A stretch of 64,000 bases of DNA from Streptomyces sp. NBC_01478 (lineage in GTDB: Bacteria > Actinomycetota > Actinomycetes > Streptomycetales > Streptomycetaceae). A program made the position numbers and the translations under genes. Numbering within the stretch: position 1 is the stretch's first letter; each line of letters opens with the position of its first letter. A model generated the notes under the pieces. It saw nothing but the letters and a program-made list of their open reading frames with translations, made no database searches and was not told the DNA's origin. Shown in pieces: positions 37,203-44,386 of this stretch. The stretch spans positions 2,108,001 through 2,172,000 of the forward strand of contig NZ_CP109444.1 of assembly GCF_036227225.1 (NCBI RefSeq), written 5' to 3'.

Positions 37203-38123
37203 TCAGGCCTCCTGGTGCGATGCGGTGAACTCGGTCTCGCCGGCTGTCAGATCGAGATAGGCCTGCTCCAACGTGCCCTCGGTGGAGGCCAGCTCGAGGA
37301 TCGGGACGCCGGCGGCGGACAACAGGGTGCCGATCTCGTCCACGCGTGCGTGCGCCACGGTCCAGTGCCCGTCCTCCTGCTCCACGGGGTCGAGACCGTG
37401 CCCGGCGAGGGTGCTCTTGAGGGCGCCCGCGTCCGTCGTACGGATGCGTACGTGGGGCTGCACGCGCGCGTCGATGAAGTCCCGCATCGGGGTGTCGGCC
37501 AGGAGCCGTCCCCGTCCGAGGACCACGAGGTGGTCGGCGAAGGAGGCGGTCTCGTTCATGAGGTGGCTGGAGACCAGGACCGTGCGGCCCTCCGCCGCCA
37601 GTCTGCGCAGCAACTCCCGGATCCAGACGATGCCTTCGGGGTCGAGGCCGTTCGACGGCTCGTCCAGGAGGACCACCTCGGGGTCGCCCAGGAGGGCACC
37701 GGCAATGCCCAGCCGCTGGCGCATGCCCAGGGAGTACGTCTTCACCCGGCGCCGCGCGACCGACGTGAGTCCCGTCTCCTCCAGCACCGCGTCGACCCGG
37801 GCCGCCGGGATGCGGTTGCTCGCCGCCAGGGCCCGCAGATGGTCGCGGCCGGTACGGGAGCCGTGCGCGGCCTGCGCGTCGAGCAGGGCGCCGACGTGGC
37901 GCAGCGGCTCGGCGAGCGCGGCGTAGGGGCGGCCTCCGACGGTGGCGGTTCCGGAGGTGGGCCGGTCGAGGCCGAGGACGAGGCGCATGGTGGTGGACTT
38001 TCCGGCGCCGTTGGGGCCGAGGAAGCCGGTGACCTTGCCGGGGCGGACGCCGAAGGTGACGTGGTCCACGGCTCGCCGGGTGCCGAACTCCTTGGTGAGG
38101 TCTCGTACGTCGATGCTGGTCAT
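37203..38123 (-). CDS. ABC transporter ATPase (DrrA/BcrA-like)
   Basis: 306 residues. Walker A is GPNGAGKST (about 34-42), signature YSLGMRQRLGIAGALLGDPE, Walker B VVLLDEPSNGLDPEG, switch His in SSHLMNE. The about 90-residue C-terminal extension after the ATPase core is of the drug-export kind. It is the first gene of the exporter operon, with starts 108 bases from the divergent histidine kinase. Confidence 0.92.
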   Translation of the reverse strand: MTSIDVRDLTKEFGTRRAVDHVTFGVRPGKVTGFLGPNGAGKSTTMRLVLGLDRPTSGTATVGGRPYAALAEPLRHVGALLDAQAAHGSRTGRDHLRALAASNRIPAARVDAVLEETGLTSVARRRVKTYSLGMRQRLGIAGALLGDPEVVLLDEPSNGLDPEGIVWIRELLRRLAAEGRTVLVSSHLMNETASFADHLVVLGRGRLLADTPMRDFIDARVQPHVRIRTTDAGALKSTLAGHGLDPVEQEDGHWTVAHARVDEIGTLLSAAGVPILELASTEGTLEQAYLDLTAGETEFTASHQEA

Positions 38124-38154
38124 GGTGAACAGCCTGGTCGTTCAAGGGAGTTGG

Positions 38155-38200
38155 GGCCTCCCCCGCCGGTGGAGATCGTCTCCCCCGTCCGGGGGAGGCC
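38155..38200. promoter_or_regulatory. extended hairpin in the exporter / kinase divergent region
   Basis: GGCCTCCCCC (38155-38164) and GGGGGAGGCC (38191-38200) are perfect complements; inside is another small stem GGAGA-TCG-TCTCC (38171-38183). It lies directly before the kinase promoter and may be a regulator site or may insulate the two promoters. Confidence 0.5.
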
Positions 38201-38202
38201 GA

Positions 38203-38225
38203 TTGTCAGTGCCAACTGTCACGAT
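38203..38225 (+). promoter_or_regulatory. RecA-NDp-like promoter ahead of the histidine kinase
   Basis: TTGTCAGTG (38203-38211), eight bases, then CACGAT (38220-38225). The known DNA-damage promoter consensus is TTGTCRGTG-N8-TAnnnT; only the first base of the -10 differs. The ATG follows the -10 by six bases, so the transcript would be leaderless, which agrees with the lack of a ribosome-binding site. Confidence 0.5.
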
Positions 38226-38231
38226 GTCCAA

Positions 38232-39386
38232 ATGGCCCGCTTCCTGCGCCCGCTGCTCCGGGGGACGACGTATACGCGTCTGCTGCACCTCTGGGTGCCG
38301 ATGCTGATCACCGCCGTGTGGATCCTGATCAGCCCGGAGACGCCGTACGCGCCCGCGCTCGCGCTGATCCCGGTCGGCCTGATCCCGGCCGTGCGGATCG
38401 GTGAGGGGGTGCAGGCGCAATTGCTGCTGACTCCGGGCAAGGAGGACTCGGGGATCTCCGTGGCGCCATCGGCGACCTGGCGGGACCGGGGCCGGACCGT
38501 GCTGTGGCTGGAGGCCCGGATGGCGCTGGGCTGGGTGACCGCGGGTTCCTGTGTCTGGCTGCCGATCATCGCTTTCCAACTGATCGACACCGCACGCGGA
38601 CACGTGTCCGACGACGTCCCTCTTCTCAAGGAAGCCACCCCGCACGGGTGGTACGCCTTGCTGGCGCCCCTCCCCCTGATCGCCCTGTACGCCGCCGTTG
38701 TCGGCCTGGGCAAGCTGGCCACGCTCCTGGCCCGGAAGCTGCTCGGCCCCTCCCGCGCGGAGCGGCTCGCCGCCCTGGAGGAGCGCACCGAGCAACTGCT
38801 GGAACGCAACCGCATAGCGCGGGAGTTGCACGACTCCATCGGTCACGCGCTCACCGTGGCGGTGGTGCAGGCGGGCGCGGCCCGTGCGGCGGGCGACCCG
38901 GAGTTCACCGAGCGGGCGCTGGGTGCCATCGAGGAGACCGGTCGGGCCGCTCTGGAGGACCTGGAGCGGGTGCTGGGCGTGCTGCGCGAGGCGGAGCGGC
39001 CGGTGAGCAGTCGGCCGACGCTGGTCGACGCCGACCGGCTGCTGGAGTCCGCGCGGGCCTCCGGTGCGAAGGTCGACGCGGAGGTGACCGGTCCGTTGGA
39101 GACGGTGTCGGGGCCGGTCTCCCGGGAGGGGTACCGGATTCTGCAGGAGGCGCTGACGAATGTGCTGCGGCACGCGGGGTCCGTGCCGGTCCGGGTCCGT
39201 ATCCAGGTCGCGGACGGCACCCTCGATCTGGAGGTCCGCAATCCACTGACGGCGGCGATACCGGGTCCGGGCCGGGGCAGCGGTCTGCGGGGCATACGCG
39301 AACGGGCCGCGCTGCTCGGCGGCCGGGCGCACACCGGACCCGACGAGGGTGACTGGCAGGTGCATGCGGAGCTGCCGCTGGGCTGA
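38232..39386 (+). CDS. NarL-type sensor histidine kinase
   Basis: 384 residues from ATG 38232, probably leaderless. Four or more TM helices are in the first 170 residues (LWVPMLITAVWILISPE; PALALIPVGLIPAVRIG; YALLAPLPLIALYAAVVGL). The phosphoacceptor is His200 in RIARELHDSIGHALTVAVVQ (HisKA_3 type), and the ATPase has the N-box EALTNVLRHA and G-box GRGSGLRGIRERAALLGG. It partners the response regulator 14 bases downstream. Both are divergent from the ABC exporter they probably control. The long frame upstream through the exporter is a shadow. Confidence 0.92.
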   Translation: MARFLRPLLRGTTYTRLLHLWVPMLITAVWILISPETPYAPALALIPVGLIPAVRIGEGVQAQLLLTPGKEDSGISVAPSATWRDRGRTVLWLEARMALGWVTAGSCVWLPIIAFQLIDTARGHVSDDVPLLKEATPHGWYALLAPLPLIALYAAVVGLGKLATLLARKLLGPSRAERLAALEERTEQLLERNRIARELHDSIGHALTVAVVQAGAARAAGDPEFTERALGAIEETGRAALEDLERVLGVLREAERPVSSRPTLVDADRLLESARASGAKVDAEVTGPLETVSGPVSREGYRILQEALTNVLRHAGSVPVRVRIQVADGTLDLEVRNPLTAAIPGPGRGSGLRGIRERAALLGGRAHTGPDEGDWQVHAELPLG

Positions 39387-39400
39387 TCTAGGCTGGCCGG

Positions 39401-40063
39401 ATGCCGGTCACCGTTCTCCTGGTCGATGACGAACCCCTCGTACGCGCGGGTCTGCGGGCCGTGCTGGAGGCGCAGCCGGACATCGAGGTGGTCGGGGAGG
39501 CCGCCGACGGGGCGGCGGTGATCCCGCTGGTGCGGCAGTTGCGGCCGGACGTGGTCGCCATGGACGTACGGATGCCGCTCCTGGACGGCATCGAGGCCAC
39601 GCGCGCGGTGCTGCGCACGGTCGACGACCCGCCGAAGATCCTGGTCATCACGACCTTCGAGAACGACGAGTACGTGTACGAGGCACTGCGCGCCGGCGCC
39701 GACGGCTTCCTGCTGAAGCGGGCCCGGCCGGCCGAGATCGTGCACGCGGTACGGCTGGTGGCCGAGGGCGAGTCGCTGCTGTTCCCGGCCTCCGTACGGC
39801 AGTTGGCCGCGGAGTACAGCGACGACGGCGGGAACCGGGCGGCGCGCGCGGTGATGGCGCGGGCCCAGTTGACCGAGCGTGAGGCCGAGGTGCTGCGGCT
39901 GATGACGAGGGGTCTGTCGAACGCCGAGATCGCGGCCCGGCTGGTCGTCGGGACGGAGACGGTGAAGTCGCATGTGAGCGCCGTGCTGGCGAAGCTGGGG
40001 GCGCGGGACCGTACACAGGCGGTGATCGCGGCGTACGAGTCGGGGTTCGTCGCGCCGGGGTGA
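39401..40063 (+). CDS. NarL/LuxR-family response regulator
   Basis: 220 residues. Receiver: acidic pair Asp9-Asp10 in LLVDDEPLVRAG, phosphoacceptor Asp55 in VVAMDVRMP, Lys in GFLLKRARP. Output: LuxR HTH at about 150-212 (LTEREAEVLRLMTRGLSNAE, IAARLVVGTETVKSHVSAVL). It is co-transcribed with the kinase upstream. Likely target is the divergent ABC exporter. Confidence 0.95.
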   Translation: MPVTVLLVDDEPLVRAGLRAVLEAQPDIEVVGEAADGAAVIPLVRQLRPDVVAMDVRMPLLDGIEATRAVLRTVDDPPKILVITTFENDEYVYEALRAGADGFLLKRARPAEIVHAVRLVAEGESLLFPASVRQLAAEYSDDGGNRAARAVMARAQLTEREAEVLRLMTRGLSNAEIAARLVVGTETVKSHVSAVLAKLGARDRTQAVIAAYESGFVAPG

Positions 40064-40162
40064 ACAGGTGGGGCGGGTGGGTCGAGAGCGCCCGGCACTC
40101 GCCGGGGTCCGCCGCGCCGAGTACGATCCGCCCAACACGCGCACGAGCTGGGAGGACAGACC

Positions 40163-41317
40163 TTGGCGGGGCTGACCGGCGGGGACCCCTCGCTGCTGCG
40201 GAGGATCAACTCCGCAGTGGTGTTGCACGCGTTGCGTGCCACGGACTGCGCCACGCTGACGGAGATCACCCGGGTGACGGGTCTGTCCCGGCCGACCGTC
40301 GAGGGCGTCGTCGAGGGACTGATCGAGGCCGGGCTGGTCGTCGAGAAGGCGGCCGACGAGAGCGTTGTACGGCGGCAGGGGCGGCCCGCGCGGCGGTTCC
40401 GGTTCCGGGCCGAGGCCGGGCATCTGCTGGGCCTGGAGATCGGCGCACATCGCGTCGCCGTACTCCTCGCCGACCTCGACGGCCGGGTGCTCGGCGCGAT
40501 CGCCAAGGACGTCGACGAGACGGCCTCGGCGGACGAGCGGCTGGAGCGGCTGCGCACCGCGGTCGCCGAGCTGCTGCGCCGGGCCGGAGTCGCCCGTGGC
40601 TCACTGCGGGCGGTGGGGGTCGCCACGCCGGGCATCGTCGAGGCGGACGGCACCGTGCGGCTGGGCACCGCGCTGCCCCAGTGGACGGGGCTGCACCTGG
40701 GCGAACGGTTGAGCCGCTCCTTCAAGTGCCCGGTGCTGGTGGAGAACGACGCCAACGCGGCGGCGGTCGCCGAGCACTGGAAGGGTGCCGCCACCGAGTC
40801 CGACGACATGGTGATGGTGCTGGCCGGGCTGAGCCCTGGCGCCGGTTCGCTGATCGGCGGGCGGTTGCACCGGGGGTATCGCGGGGCGGCCGGTGAGATC
40901 GGCGCACTGCATCTGCTGGGGCGGGACGTGACTCCGGAGACGTTGCTTTCCACCACGGACAAGCCACTGCATCCGTTGGACGAGCAGGCTGTCGCGCAGG
41001 TCTTCGCGCTGGCGCGGGACGGTGACCAGCGGGCGATGGCGGCCGTCGATCGGTTCATCCAGCGCCTTGTGCACGATGTCGCTGCGCTGGTGCTGGCCCT
41101 CGATCCTGAACTGGTCGTCGTAGGCGGGTGGGCGGCCGGGCTGGACGGTGTACTGGAGCCGCTGCGGCGGGAGTTGGCGCGGTATTGCCTGCGGCCGCCG
41201 AAGGTTGCCTTGTCGCTGCTCGGGGAGGCGGCTGCGGCAACTGGGGCGCTGCGGTTGGCACTTGACCATGTCGAGGAGCAACTGTTCGCGGTCGAGGGCA
41301 CGGTGACGCGGCGCTAG
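40163..41317 (+). CDS. ROK-family transcriptional regulator
   Basis: 384 residues from TTG 40163 with a GGAGGAC ribosome-binding site. N-terminal MarR-like winged helix (LTEITRVTGLSRPTVEGVVE) followed by a ROK sugar-kinase-like domain (VGVATPGIVEADGTVRLGTA; VENDANAAAVAEHW). The GAxH zinc motif is present as GEIGALHL, but the Cys-x-Cys zinc cluster typical of ROK kinases (GCxxCxE) is absent, as in some regulators. Family knowledge: controls sugar uptake or catabolism in response to sugar. No sugar genes are adjacent. It faces the GntR gene. Confidence 0.85.
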   Translation: MAGLTGGDPSLLRRINSAVVLHALRATDCATLTEITRVTGLSRPTVEGVVEGLIEAGLVVEKAADESVVRRQGRPARRFRFRAEAGHLLGLEIGAHRVAVLLADLDGRVLGAIAKDVDETASADERLERLRTAVAELLRRAGVARGSLRAVGVATPGIVEADGTVRLGTALPQWTGLHLGERLSRSFKCPVLVENDANAAAVAEHWKGAATESDDMVMVLAGLSPGAGSLIGGRLHRGYRGAAGEIGALHLLGRDVTPETLLSTTDKPLHPLDEQAVAQVFALARDGDQRAMAAVDRFIQRLVHDVAALVLALDPELVVVGGWAAGLDGVLEPLRRELARYCLRPPKVALSLLGEAAAATGALRLALDHVEEQLFAVEGTVTRR

Positions 41318-41350
41318 CTTGGCGGTGGGGCCGTGTTTCGGGTGCGGCGC

Positions 41351-41432
41351 CGTTGTGGCTGGGCTCGCTGGTTGTCTTTTGGGTGCGGGTTCGTTGTGGC
41401 TGGGCTCGCTGATTGATTGTCGGGTGCGGGTT
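41351..41432. repeat. 41-bp tandem duplication downstream of the ROK gene
   Basis: Positions 41351-41391 and 41392-41432 are near-identical: both begin CGTTGTGGCTGGGCTCGCTG and end GGGTGCGGGTT, differing in a few central bases. It adjoins the dispersed repeat described next. Confidence 0.85.
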
Positions 41433-41467
41433 CATAGGGGCTTGGGCGCGCAGTTCCCCGCGCCCCT
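41422..41467. repeat. dispersed extragenic repeat, copy 1
   Basis: Contains GGGTGCGGGTTC then GCGCAGTTCCCCGCGCCCCT, both found again in the same order near 53442-53486. It continues into a GCGCCCC-TTT-GGGGCGC hairpin (41460-41476). It lies between convergent genes. Confidence 0.8.
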
Positions 41468-41498
41468 TTGGGGCGCTGTCGTGATCGGCAGGAAAAGT

Positions 41499-41530
41499 GT
41501 CGCGCCCCGCAGAATGCTCCGGGGCGCGAC
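41499..41530. terminator. bidirectional hairpin between ROK and GntR genes
   Basis: GTCGCGCCCCG (41499-41509) pairs perfectly with CGGGGCGCGAC (41520-41530). It follows AAAAG on the plus strand and ends 20 bases before the GntR stop codon, fitting a terminator for both convergent genes. Confidence 0.75.
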
Positions 41531-41549
41531 GGTTGTGGTGTGACCGTGG

Positions 41550-42311
41550 TCAGGAAGCCTGGCGTTCCGGGCCGTGGTGGATTTCTACGTTGCCCGAGTC
41601 GGCGAAGGTCAGGCGGCAGGTGTCCGCGCGGTAGGTCGCGACGGAGACCGCGGCGGTGCGGCCCTCGGCGAAGAAGCGGGTCGTGACGACGAGGACCGGT
41701 GCCCCGGGGAGGCGGTCCAGTTCCTTGGCGTCGTCCGCGCGGGCCGAGCCGAGTTCCACGGCGCGGTCCTGGCCCTCCAGTTCGAGGCGCTGCAACTCGC
41801 GCAGTACGGCACGCGCGCGTGCCGTCGCGGAGGGTGTGTCTATCGCGGAGAGGTCGGGCACCGACGACTCCGGGATGTAGAGCAGTTCGGCGGCGACGGG
41901 CTGGCCGTGGCTCACCCTCGAGCGCCGCACGGTGTGCACCAGTTCCTCGGAACCGGTCTCCAGGACGTCCGCGACGGCCGCCGGCGGTGCCGCCAGAACA
42001 CAGTCGACGGACTGCCAGGCGTCCTCCCCGGCGCCCGGCCAGACCTGCTGCTCGGTGCCGACGGCGACACCCACGCGCGGCGGCGCGACGGTCGTCCCGA
42101 CTCCGCGACGGCGCTGCAGCCTGCCTTCCAGTTCGAGTTGCTCCAGAGCCTGCCGGAGCGTGGCCCGGGCCACGCCGAAGCGGGCCGCCAGGTCTCGCTC
42201 GTTGGGCAGGATCTCGCCCACCGAGAACTCGGAGTCCAGTGCCTCACTCAGCACTGTCTTGAGATGCCAGTACTTCGGCTCCGGCACCGATTCCAACTGC
42301 GTGGTCCCCAC
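41550..42311 (-). CDS. GntR/HutC-family transcriptional regulator
   Basis: 253 residues. N-terminal winged helix of GntR type (about 12-80: GEILPNERDLAARFGVARAT; LRQALEQLELEGRLQRRRGV) and a C-terminal UTRA ligand-binding domain (about 95-245: VHTVRRSRVSHGQPVAAELL; GAPVLVVTTRFFAEGR). Family knowledge: HutC-type regulators respond to sugars, amino-sugar phosphates or amino acids. A dre-like palindrome lies about 100 bases upstream of its start, so it may autoregulate. It is not DasR itself judging by the N-terminal sequence as I remember it. Confidence 0.88.
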   Translation of the reverse strand: MGTTQLESVPEPKYWHLKTVLSEALDSEFSVGEILPNERDLAARFGVARATLRQALEQLELEGRLQRRRGVGTTVAPPRVGVAVGTEQQVWPGAGEDAWQSVDCVLAAPPAAVADVLETGSEELVHTVRRSRVSHGQPVAAELLYIPESSVPDLSAIDTPSATARARAVLRELQRLELEGQDRAVELGSARADDAKELDRLPGAPVLVVTTRFFAEGRTAAVSVATYRADTCRLTFADSGNVEIHHGPERQAS

Positions 42312-42408
42312 CCTGTCCTCCGCAATCGCCGTGTTCCGGCGGCGTTTTAGCGCCCTTGTTTATTAAAGGTTGTTTCACTTATCTGCGACCATAGGGCGGC
42401 CCCCACCC

Positions 42409-42422
42409 TTGGTCAAGACCAA
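42409..42422. promoter_or_regulatory. dre-like GntR operator
   Basis: TTGGTCAAGACCAA is a perfect palindrome with the TGGTC-NN-GACCA core of DasR responsive elements (ACTGGTCTAGACCA type). It lies between the GntR gene and the divergent hydrolase gene. Confidence 0.6.
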
Positions 42423-42512
42423 TCCTCCATGTCATATGCAACCCATAGCGGACATGGCGCAGAGCGTTCACAGGGCGTTCGTACGGGGCGTTCTCGGTGA
42501 CAGCGCGGCAAA

Positions 42513-42543
42513 GCCCCCGTCATGGAACGACAGCGACGGGGGC
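42513..42543 (+). terminator. hairpin in the hydrolase leader
   Basis: GCCCCCGTC (42513-42521) pairs with GACGGGGGC (42535-42543) across a 13-base loop, about 85 bases before the hydrolase start. It could be a leftover terminator or an attenuator. Apart from this and the dre-like palindrome, no other feature was seen in 42312-42626. Confidence 0.45.
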
Positions 42544-42626
42544 TACCGGTCAGTAGCAGTTGCTGACAAGCTGTCTACACGGCCTGTACGGCGTCTGTCA
42601 GCGCGTCCCAGACGAGGAGCACCCCC

Positions 42627-43457
42627 ATGTCCGCCACCGTCTCCTTCCCGGTCCCCACTCCACGGGGCCCGAAGACCGTGACCGTGTCCTACGCGCGCGT
42701 GGGCCGCGGCGAGCCGCTGCTCCTGCTGCACGGCATAGGTCACCACAGGCAGGCCTGGGACCCGGTGCTGGACATCCTCGCGACCGAGCGCGATGTGATC
42801 GCCGTGGACCTGCCCGGCTTCGGCGCCTCCCCCGCGCTCCCGGACGGGCTGACGTACGACCTCTCGACGACGGCGGCCGTGTTCAGGGCTTTCTGCGAGG
42901 AACTGGGGCTCGACCGTCCGCATGTGGCGGGCAACTCGCTCGGCGGCCTGATGGCCCTGGAGCTGGGCCGGGAGAAGATCGTACGGTCCGTCACCGCGCT
43001 CTCCCCCGCCGGATTCTGGTCCCAGGCCGAGCGCCGCTACGCCTTCGGTGTGCTGCTCACCATGCGGCGGATCGCCCGCGGCATGCCGCTCCCGCTGGTC
43101 GAGAAGCTGGCGCGCACGGCGGTCGGCCGCACCGCGCTCACCAGCACCATCTACGCCCGCCCGGGCCGCCGTTCACCCGAGGCCGTGGTCGCCGAGACGC
43201 GCGCGCTGGTCGACGCCCCCGGGTTCGACGACACCCTCCGAGCCGGTACGAGCGTCCGGTTCACCGACGACGTCCCCGGTATCCCGGTCACCGTGGCCTG
43301 GGGTACTCAGGACCGGCTGCTGCTGCGCCGCCAGGGCGTCCGCGCCAAGCAGATGATGCCCCGCTCCCGGCTGGTGCGGCTGCCCGGCTGCGGGCACTGC
43401 CCGATGAACGACGACCCGGCGCTGGTCGCGCGGGTCATCCTCGACGGCAGCCGCTGA
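42627..43457 (+). CDS. alpha/beta-fold hydrolase
   Basis: 276 residues with GAGGAG-like sequence nine bases upstream. Oxyanion hole HGIGHHRQAWDP (about 35-46), nucleophile Ser in GNSLGGLMALELG (about 99-111), acid in VAWGTQDRLL, catalytic His in LPGCGHCPMNDDP. No signal peptide. It resembles haloalkane dehalogenase or meta-cleavage-product hydrolases in layout, but substrate cannot be set from sequence. Its 3' 285 bases are overlapped antisense by the next ORF. Confidence 0.9.
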   Translation: MSATVSFPVPTPRGPKTVTVSYARVGRGEPLLLLHGIGHHRQAWDPVLDILATERDVIAVDLPGFGASPALPDGLTYDLSTTAAVFRAFCEELGLDRPHVAGNSLGGLMALELGREKIVRSVTALSPAGFWSQAERRYAFGVLLTMRRIARGMPLPLVEKLARTAVGRTALTSTIYARPGRRSPEAVVAETRALVDAPGFDDTLRAGTSVRFTDDVPGIPVTVAWGTQDRLLLRRQGVRAKQMMPRSRLVRLPGCGHCPMNDDPALVARVILDGSR

Positions 43458-44339
43458 CCTTCGCCGCAACAGCGCCGACGCACCGGATCCCAGGGCGACT
43501 CCGGCGCCGACGAGGGCGCTGCCGGCGGCCTGGGCGGGCCCGTAGGAGCCCGTTCCGACGAGCGGCGCGGTAGCGGCGGCGGCGACCGGGATGAGGCCGG
43601 AGAAGAGCGTCGCGCGCTCCGCGCCGATCCGCTGCATGCCCATGTACCAGCACACGAAGCCGACGACCGTGACGACCGCCGCCTGCCACAGCAGCGCGGC
43701 GGCCTCGGTGGCGTCGGGGCGCCGCAGCCAGGTCGTCCCGTCGAGGACCACCCCGGCCGTCGCCGCCTCGACCGCCGCGAGACCGCACACCGTGGCCGAC
43801 AGCAATCGCGGTCCCAGGGGCCGCAGTACGGGAACCGCGAGCACAGCGAAGCCCACCTCCCCCGCAAGTGCGCACCCGGAGAAGGCGATTCCGGCGCCGT
43901 CCGTACGGCCCCACCCCTGCACCGTGAACGCGCCGACGGCGACGAGCGACGCCCCGTAGAGCACGATCCGACGCGGACGGCGGCCTTCCAGGAGGGGGAC
44001 GAGGACCGCGACGGCTATGGGGGCGCAGCCCACGAAGACTCCGGGTACGGCCGGTTCGGCGCTGCGTTCGGCGGCGATGACGGCCAGGTTGAAGCCGACC
44101 ATGCCGACGGCGGCCAGCAGTGCGAGGCGGGCCCATTGGCGGGACGGGAGCGCGCGCAGCCGGGCCGTCGCGCCCCTGCCGGTGAACGGGAGGAGCAGCA
44201 GGCAGGCGAGGCCGTAGCGCAGGAACTGGCCGCCCGCGTACGGATAGTCGCCCAGGACGCTGTTCGCGGTGAAGGACGCGCCGACGAGGACGCAGGCGAA
44301 GGCGGCGAGCGGGGCGCCGCGGGCTGTGGTGGCGTTCAT
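43173..44339 (-). CDS. EamA/DMT-family exporter with aberrant C-terminal extension
   Basis: 388 residues from ATG 44339. Ten TM helices in two EamA halves occupy about residues 5-285 (LAAFACVLVGASFTANSVLG; GMVGFNLAVIAAERSAEPAV; AALLWQAAVVTVVGFVCWYM; GLIPVAAAATAPLVG). After the last helix (GAGVALGSGASALLRRRS), where such proteins end, the frame continues about 100 residues that are simply the antisense of the hydrolase gene (Arg/Gln/His-rich, no fold). The stop codon therefore seems lost or displaced. Family knowledge: exports amino acids or metabolites. The divergent MocR gene is its likely regulator. Confidence 0.85.
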   Translation of the reverse strand: MNATTARGAPLAAFACVLVGASFTANSVLGDYPYAGGQFLRYGLACLLLLPFTGRGATARLRALPSRQWARLALLAAVGMVGFNLAVIAAERSAEPAVPGVFVGCAPIAVAVLVPLLEGRRPRRIVLYGASLVAVGAFTVQGWGRTDGAGIAFSGCALAGEVGFAVLAVPVLRPLGPRLLSATVCGLAAVEAATAGVVLDGTTWLRRPDATEAAALLWQAAVVTVVGFVCWYMGMQRIGAERATLFSGLIPVAAAATAPLVGTGSYGPAQAAGSALVGAGVALGSGASALLRRRSAAAVEDDPRDQRRVVVHRAVPAAGQPHQPGAGHHLLGADALAAQQQPVLSTPGHGDRDTGDVVGEPDARTGSEGVVEPGGVDQRARLGDHGLG

Positions 44340-44386
44340 GGCGGTGACGCTAGGGAGACCCGCGGTCCGGTTTAAGGTCCACTTCC

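Noticed and set aside
42627..44339. antisense overlap as a designed regulatory arrangement
   Set aside because: The exporter's extension has no fold or family match, so loss of a stop codon is simpler than planned overlap.
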